Assembly: GCA_037957365.1 (NCBI GenBank)
Contig: JARHVA010000250.1
Location: 833,501-897,500, forward strand
DNA: 64,000 nucleotides
Direction of reading: 5' to 3'
Source: Torreya grandis
Taxonomy: Eukaryota > Streptophyta > Pinopsida > Cupressales > Taxaceae
The translations under genes and the position numbers were made by a program. Shown here one piece after another: positions 60,277-64,000 of the stretch. How positions within the stretch are numbered: the first letter of the stretch is position 1; each line of letters begins with the position of its first letter. The notes beneath the pieces were generated by a model, which had not been told where the DNA came from, did not search any database, and worked only from the letters and a program-made list of their open reading frames with translations.

Positions 60277-61496
60277 TTTAATCACCTAAAATTGACACTT
60301 GAGTTCTAAGAGTGTTATTGGAGCCACATATCCCTATCTTAGTCTTAAACCTATAGAAGGGCCTATTTTCAAATTTATACAACCTCCATGTAGGCCAAAA
60401 ACATCCCTAGTCATCCCTAAAGTAGTACTAGACCCTCATTCTTTCATCTTGGCCGTTTATGCCTTAGGTTCTACCACTTGGACACTCAAACCATAATAGG
60501 GATAGTAGTTCCACATGGCACTAATGTCCCAAATCTAACATTATTTTATTTTCCCTCCTTTTTCACAAATGGATATATTTTCAAATCTTAGACCTCTTAG
60601 GGTTAGCTTAAACCTCTTTTATCACCTGCACAAACACTAGATAGTATATATATGACTTTTATCCCTTTAACCACTAGATGGAAATGAGATGCAAATTACA
60701 CATATAAACTTAGAACAAGTTATGCACAATAAATTTTATCAATCCTATTATGCCCTACTTTTGTATACTATCATTTATAACATTCCTAAGTTCATATTAC
60801 TCATATTTATAGTCTCAATAAAATTCAAAGCACTTAGGTCTACAATCATACTATATTTAGTTACACTTGCACCAACACTTATGTGGGGATAACTACATCA
60901 GGCTTGATCCCTCTTTCAAGTATTGGTATGTAAGAAACTCTCTTCACAACAAATTATTGAGGATGTCCATACTACCCTACTAACAAACACACTTTTCTAC
61001 TTGTATCAACCAGATGCCATAACAATATTGAGGTTTAGGACTTGCTTATAAAATTAGTAAAAATATGCCATCTACAAGGTTTTAAAATTTGTGCACATAA
61101 GAACAAGCTTGATAGACCCAAACATAAGTGCACCCAAAATTTCAAAATAATCCTACATAAAGGACACTAATGACAAAATAAGGACACTAATACCATATGA
61201 CACTATTATTAAATTAGGGAGCTACTATTTGGAGGGGGTTTTAACACTTGGATCCTATTTTTAACACCCATAATAACCTTTACATCAATTTTCAACCTCA
61301 AAATCATTCATCTTGATCATTTTCCTACTAAGTTATCATTTAAATTATTTATTTTTGTTTTTAGAAAGACCAAATTTGTTTAATTCTATAACTAATTAGT
61401 GGGTGTATTTGTTTAATATTTCTACCCTTATTTACCATAATCATCTCTTTAATAACATAAGATTTACATTCATCTAAGTCCTAAAATTTTAAAACA
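60277..61496 (+). repeat. 3' LTR of the family-D plus copy
   Basis: Starts TTTAATCACCTAAAATTGAC (first TG changed to TT); ends TTTTAAAACA. It is followed by the ACATG duplication. Confidence 0.8.
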
Positions 61497-61639
61497 ACAT
61501 GACATTAGAACGTATTATAATTTGAGAATAAGTTTGTAATGTATGAAGTATGTTATATCTAACATTCACAAGTCTATCAAGATAAATATAATAATGTAAA
61601 CATGTGTATGAATAGAAAATCTAAGTAATAAACCAAGTA

Positions 61640-62090
61640 ATTACCTAGGGGTACAGGGCATGATGTCCATCAAGGCACCCAAGGATGAAGGGGATATACA
61701 TGAGGTCCCTCTTGGAATCTAAAACCAAAGTGTGAAACATGTAAGAGACAAGCGTCATGTCCATGACGCATACATGAAATCATACATACAACACACATGA
61801 GGCATTCAAAGTAGGTCAAGGTACCATAATACAAGGGACATGGGCACATGCCACTAAATGTAAGAAAGAAATACATATGAGGACATATTCAAATATACAC
61901 ATACATAAATAAAAAGTAAGTTATCTTAGAGTCATATTGAAGGACATGTTCAAATGTTCATATACATAATCGAGAAGGCACATACAAGGACATGGGAACG
62001 TGTCTAAAGTATACATATAATGAAATAAAATGGTGTAGATCCATATAGAAATTGCATATTCAAATTCCATTAAATATATGAAAAATCATT
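61640..62090 (-). repeat. GGACATG tandem repeats in the family-D minus copy
   Basis: Units with GGACATG(TTCAAATG or GGAACGTG) recur at about 61849, 61882, 61942 and 61988, about 35-60 bp apart, in inverse orientation to the same repeats at 58353-58525. The small frame at 61876-61670 comes from them. Confidence 0.6.
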
Positions 62091-62559
62091 TAGACACAAT
62101 AAATTTTAAACTATGAAATCTAGAAATGAAATTATGCATGAACATGTGGTACAAATCTATATAAGAGCACAGACGTACATAAGTTGAGTCTAGAGTAGTA
62201 GTATCTAGTAATGAATCTAATTAGTGTAGGAAGATCAATATCAAGATATAATAATGATAAATATAGTATATAGAGTATATAAATATTTAACTTGGTAATC
62301 AAAACTTGTGTATAAGATGCCCCTAAATATTCAAATGTATTAAATGAGGAATCTGTGTATCTGTGTATATGCCCCTAGTGGGTAGATAGTAGAAAATCTA
62401 GATCTATGTGGTGGACTTGCTTCTTGTAAGTATATATAAACACTCAAAGATAAAAATTAAACCATGTATGTATGATAAAAACTAACCATACTAATATAGC
62501 TAGCATATGTAGTACTTGACAAGTATAATAAGTGTAAACATGGAGATGTATACAATCTA

Positions 62560-63597
62560 AAATTTGTATTTTTGAAGTAAATATTTGAATGTTTTTGTGT
62601 TTTTTTCATATAATTTATTTGAAATAAATATGAAAAAGAGACTATTTATAATTAATTTAGGATAATTAAATCTATGTACTAGTTGGGAAGAACATACTAA
62701 CTGATGAGTTTCATAAGGACTCACTATCAATGTGGGTTGTGTCAAAAAGAGGAATGGTAACCCTCGTGAAGTGTGAATCTGAGTATTATTCATTATCAAT
62801 ATCTTGGTAATCATAATAACCTAGATGGTTCCACTCATCATTATCATATTGATTTTTAACCAATGGAATGTTAGTGTTGACTTATGTTGTATTAGGATGA
62901 GCATAGGGAATTGCCTCATAATATAGAATTGAACTTTTGGAATTGTGCTTTGAAATATTTTCTATGACTGTGCCCTTTGAAATTGTCCTTATTATAGGCA
63001 TATTGTGCTTTGGTGGCTCTTTTTTAAGAAATACTATTTCGATAATTCTTGTTGGCTTAGCATGATTTTGACTTTGTAACTTTAGTTAGCTATCTTTTAA
63101 CATTTCTTATGTATCTAGATATTTTTCCTTGATAAATTGTATTTGCGAATGATTTTATTTAGGATGTTCAATAAATCCCAAACCTTGTTGACCAACATTA
63201 TAAACTACTATAATAGGAGTAATGATGCCTTGGGCATTTTTTCCAAACCCTTAACCTTGGTAATAAAATTTTTGTATATACTTTTGACCAAACCCATATT
63301 GTTTTAAAAGTGGGACCTTGTTTTGGAGAGGTATATTTGTATCCTTCACTTTCTTTACTTGTGTTTGTTGTATTATTTTTTGCTCTGATTTTTCTTTGTG
63401 AAACTTTTATTTTTATATTTTTGAAATTGAACCTTTTTAAATATGTTCATGTATCATTATGGATTGCCTAATTGATTTATCTTGCAGAGGTTCCTCATTA
63501 GCAATAATGTGTTATATATGATTTTTCAATGCCAAACATTAATCTTTGTGATGACCATGTATTCTATGGTATGTATGTAGATATATATATATATACA
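62560..63597 (-). pseudogene. Gag remnant of the family-D minus copy
   Basis: On the minus strand [10 protein letters not shown], a stop, then CLALKNHI is read at 63577-63521, a gag zinc knuckle of the same kind as at 862-915 but with the Gly and last Cys kept. Downstream come [17 protein letters not shown] and, near 63300-63160, YGFGQKYIQKF and VGQQGLGFIEHP. These are collinear with 1080-1600 of the left fragment. The last part (62814-62557) is open but unrelated to a known domain. The upstream side is interrupted by the palindrome at 63598-63735, and stops are present throughout. Confidence 0.6.
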
Positions 63598-63620
63598 CCT
63601 ACATATTATACATCTAGTAA

Positions 63621-63712
<92 letters not shown>

Positions 63713-63735
63713 TTACTAGATGTATAATATGTAGG
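63598..63735. repeat. Perfect 138 bp AT palindrome
   Basis: CCTACATATTATACATCTAG then TAAGG (63598-63622) is repeated exactly in inverse at 63711-63735, with an uninterrupted (AT)44 run between (63623-63710). The right arm, read on the minus strand, aligns with 828-852 of the other gag copy (CCTACCCCCTCTACACCTAA then TGAGG), so that arm is native gag DNA and the other is an inverted copy. Confidence 0.9.
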
Positions 63736-64000
63736 TTAATCAAATTATCTTTAATCATTTATCTTAAAATATCACTTGACATTCCATTTTGTGTTTGAAT
63801 ACTTTTTGAATTTATAGTTGTATATGCACTTTGTTGTGATTTCTTGTTTTGATATGTAACATTGTTTGCCACAAATTAACTAGGTGAAGATGCATATACA
63901 TGATTAAAACTAGTGTGACTTTAAGGATATTGTTTTATAATCTGATTTTATAATACTATAATATTTTCATGTAATATCTGATTTTTATTTTGTAATTCTA
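63736..64000 (-). pseudogene. Upstream gag sequence of the family-D minus copy
   Basis: On the minus strand the residues just before the palindrome (DNLINL) correspond to IKFINLPP at 812-835 of the left fragment. Farther upstream I cannot follow a domain. The window ends inside the element. Confidence 0.35.

Larger units (their letters stand above)
56064..61496 (+). mobile_element. Family-D element, plus orientation, complete non-autonomous copy
   Basis: LTRs at 56064-57593 and 60277-61496 flank a 2.7 kb internal region that ends in a polypurine tract. The target duplication is ACATG at 56059-56063 and 61497-61501. It sits inside another copy of its own family, in opposite orientation. Nothing in the internal region resembles gag or pol, so it is a large LTR retrotransposon derivative (LARD-like) that must borrow proteins. 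Relative to the fragment at 780-1690 and the minus copy, it lacks the gag part altogether. Confidence 0.85.
52645..64000 (-). mobile_element. Family-D gypsy element in minus orientation (5' end beyond window)
   Basis: Order on the minus strand: gag remnant (64000-62700), non-coding region with GGACATG repeats (62640-61502), interruption by a second family-D copy (61496-56064), continuation (56063-54682), polypurine run (54681-54671) and 3' LTR (54669 to about 52645). The two internal pieces align end to end with 57700-60262 of the inserted copy, which proves they were once continuous. No pol is seen. The 5' LTR should lie just outside the window. Element C sequence is expected to resume beyond it. 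Confidence 0.75.

Noticed and set aside
63598..63735. Palindrome read as a MITE
   Set aside because: No target duplication, no known terminal motif, and one arm aligns with native gag sequence of another copy.
63529..63798. 89-codon plus-strand frame
   Set aside because: Its length comes from the (AT)44 run; flanks are gag on the other strand.
1..64000. tRNA, rRNA or snRNA genes
   Set aside because: I saw no cloverleaf with A and B boxes and no rRNA core. The only tRNA-like string is the copia primer site at 10952-10963.
1..64000. Functional host gene
   Set aside because: No frame over 162 codons exists, and every recognisable domain belongs to a transposable element or its cargo.

Overview
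The window is intergenic DNA from a large, repeat-rich plant nuclear genome. It is very AT-rich and CpG-poor. I found no intact host gene, tRNA, rRNA or prokaryotic feature. Almost everything recognisable is transposable-element wreckage: plant Ty3/gypsy, a Ty1/copia deletion derivative and a CACTA (En/Spm) DNA transposon, all with many in-frame stops. Such deeply nested, old, methylation-decayed elements suit a gymnosperm or another giant-genome seed plant, but the species cannot be named from the sequence.

Left part (1-15435). A gypsy fragment of family D (gag remnant plus the 3' part of an LTR) lies at about 780-2402. An LTR/polypurine junction of another minus-oriented element (E) is at 5340-5374. 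Behind it, on the opposite strand, is a decayed plant-mobile-domain (PMD) gene at about 6560-8960, with a TATA box upstream. A copia element at 9926-14157 has two LTRs of about 1 kb, a tRNA-Met type primer site and an ATATT target duplication, but large pol deletions.

Middle (15330-50275). Gypsy element A (15441-44919, plus strand) is inserted inside the integrase gene of gypsy element B (minus strand). The two halves of B's integrase flank A with an ACATA duplication and rejoin in frame. A has gag and protease but no RT, RNase H or integrase. B shows RT, RNase H and integrase but no gag. A is itself split by a 16.3 kb CACTA element (16957-33275) with CAC target duplications. The CACTA carries a TNP2 transposase gene, a second transposon gene (ORF1/Transposase_24 type) and two unrecognised decayed genes on the opposite strand.

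Right part (49125-64000). A minus-oriented LTR of A's family (49125-50275) ends the truncated element C. C was entered by a minus-oriented family-D element (52645 to beyond the window). That element was entered in turn by a second family-D copy in the opposite orientation (56064-61496, target duplication ACATG). Two further items stand out: a 322 bp microsatellite grown inside one LTR, and a perfect 138 bp AT palindrome that appears to have formed in place inside gag.

The genes do not form a working pathway. The window reads as two stacks of nested insertions: B > A > CACTA with the copia element beside it, and C > D-minus > D-plus.
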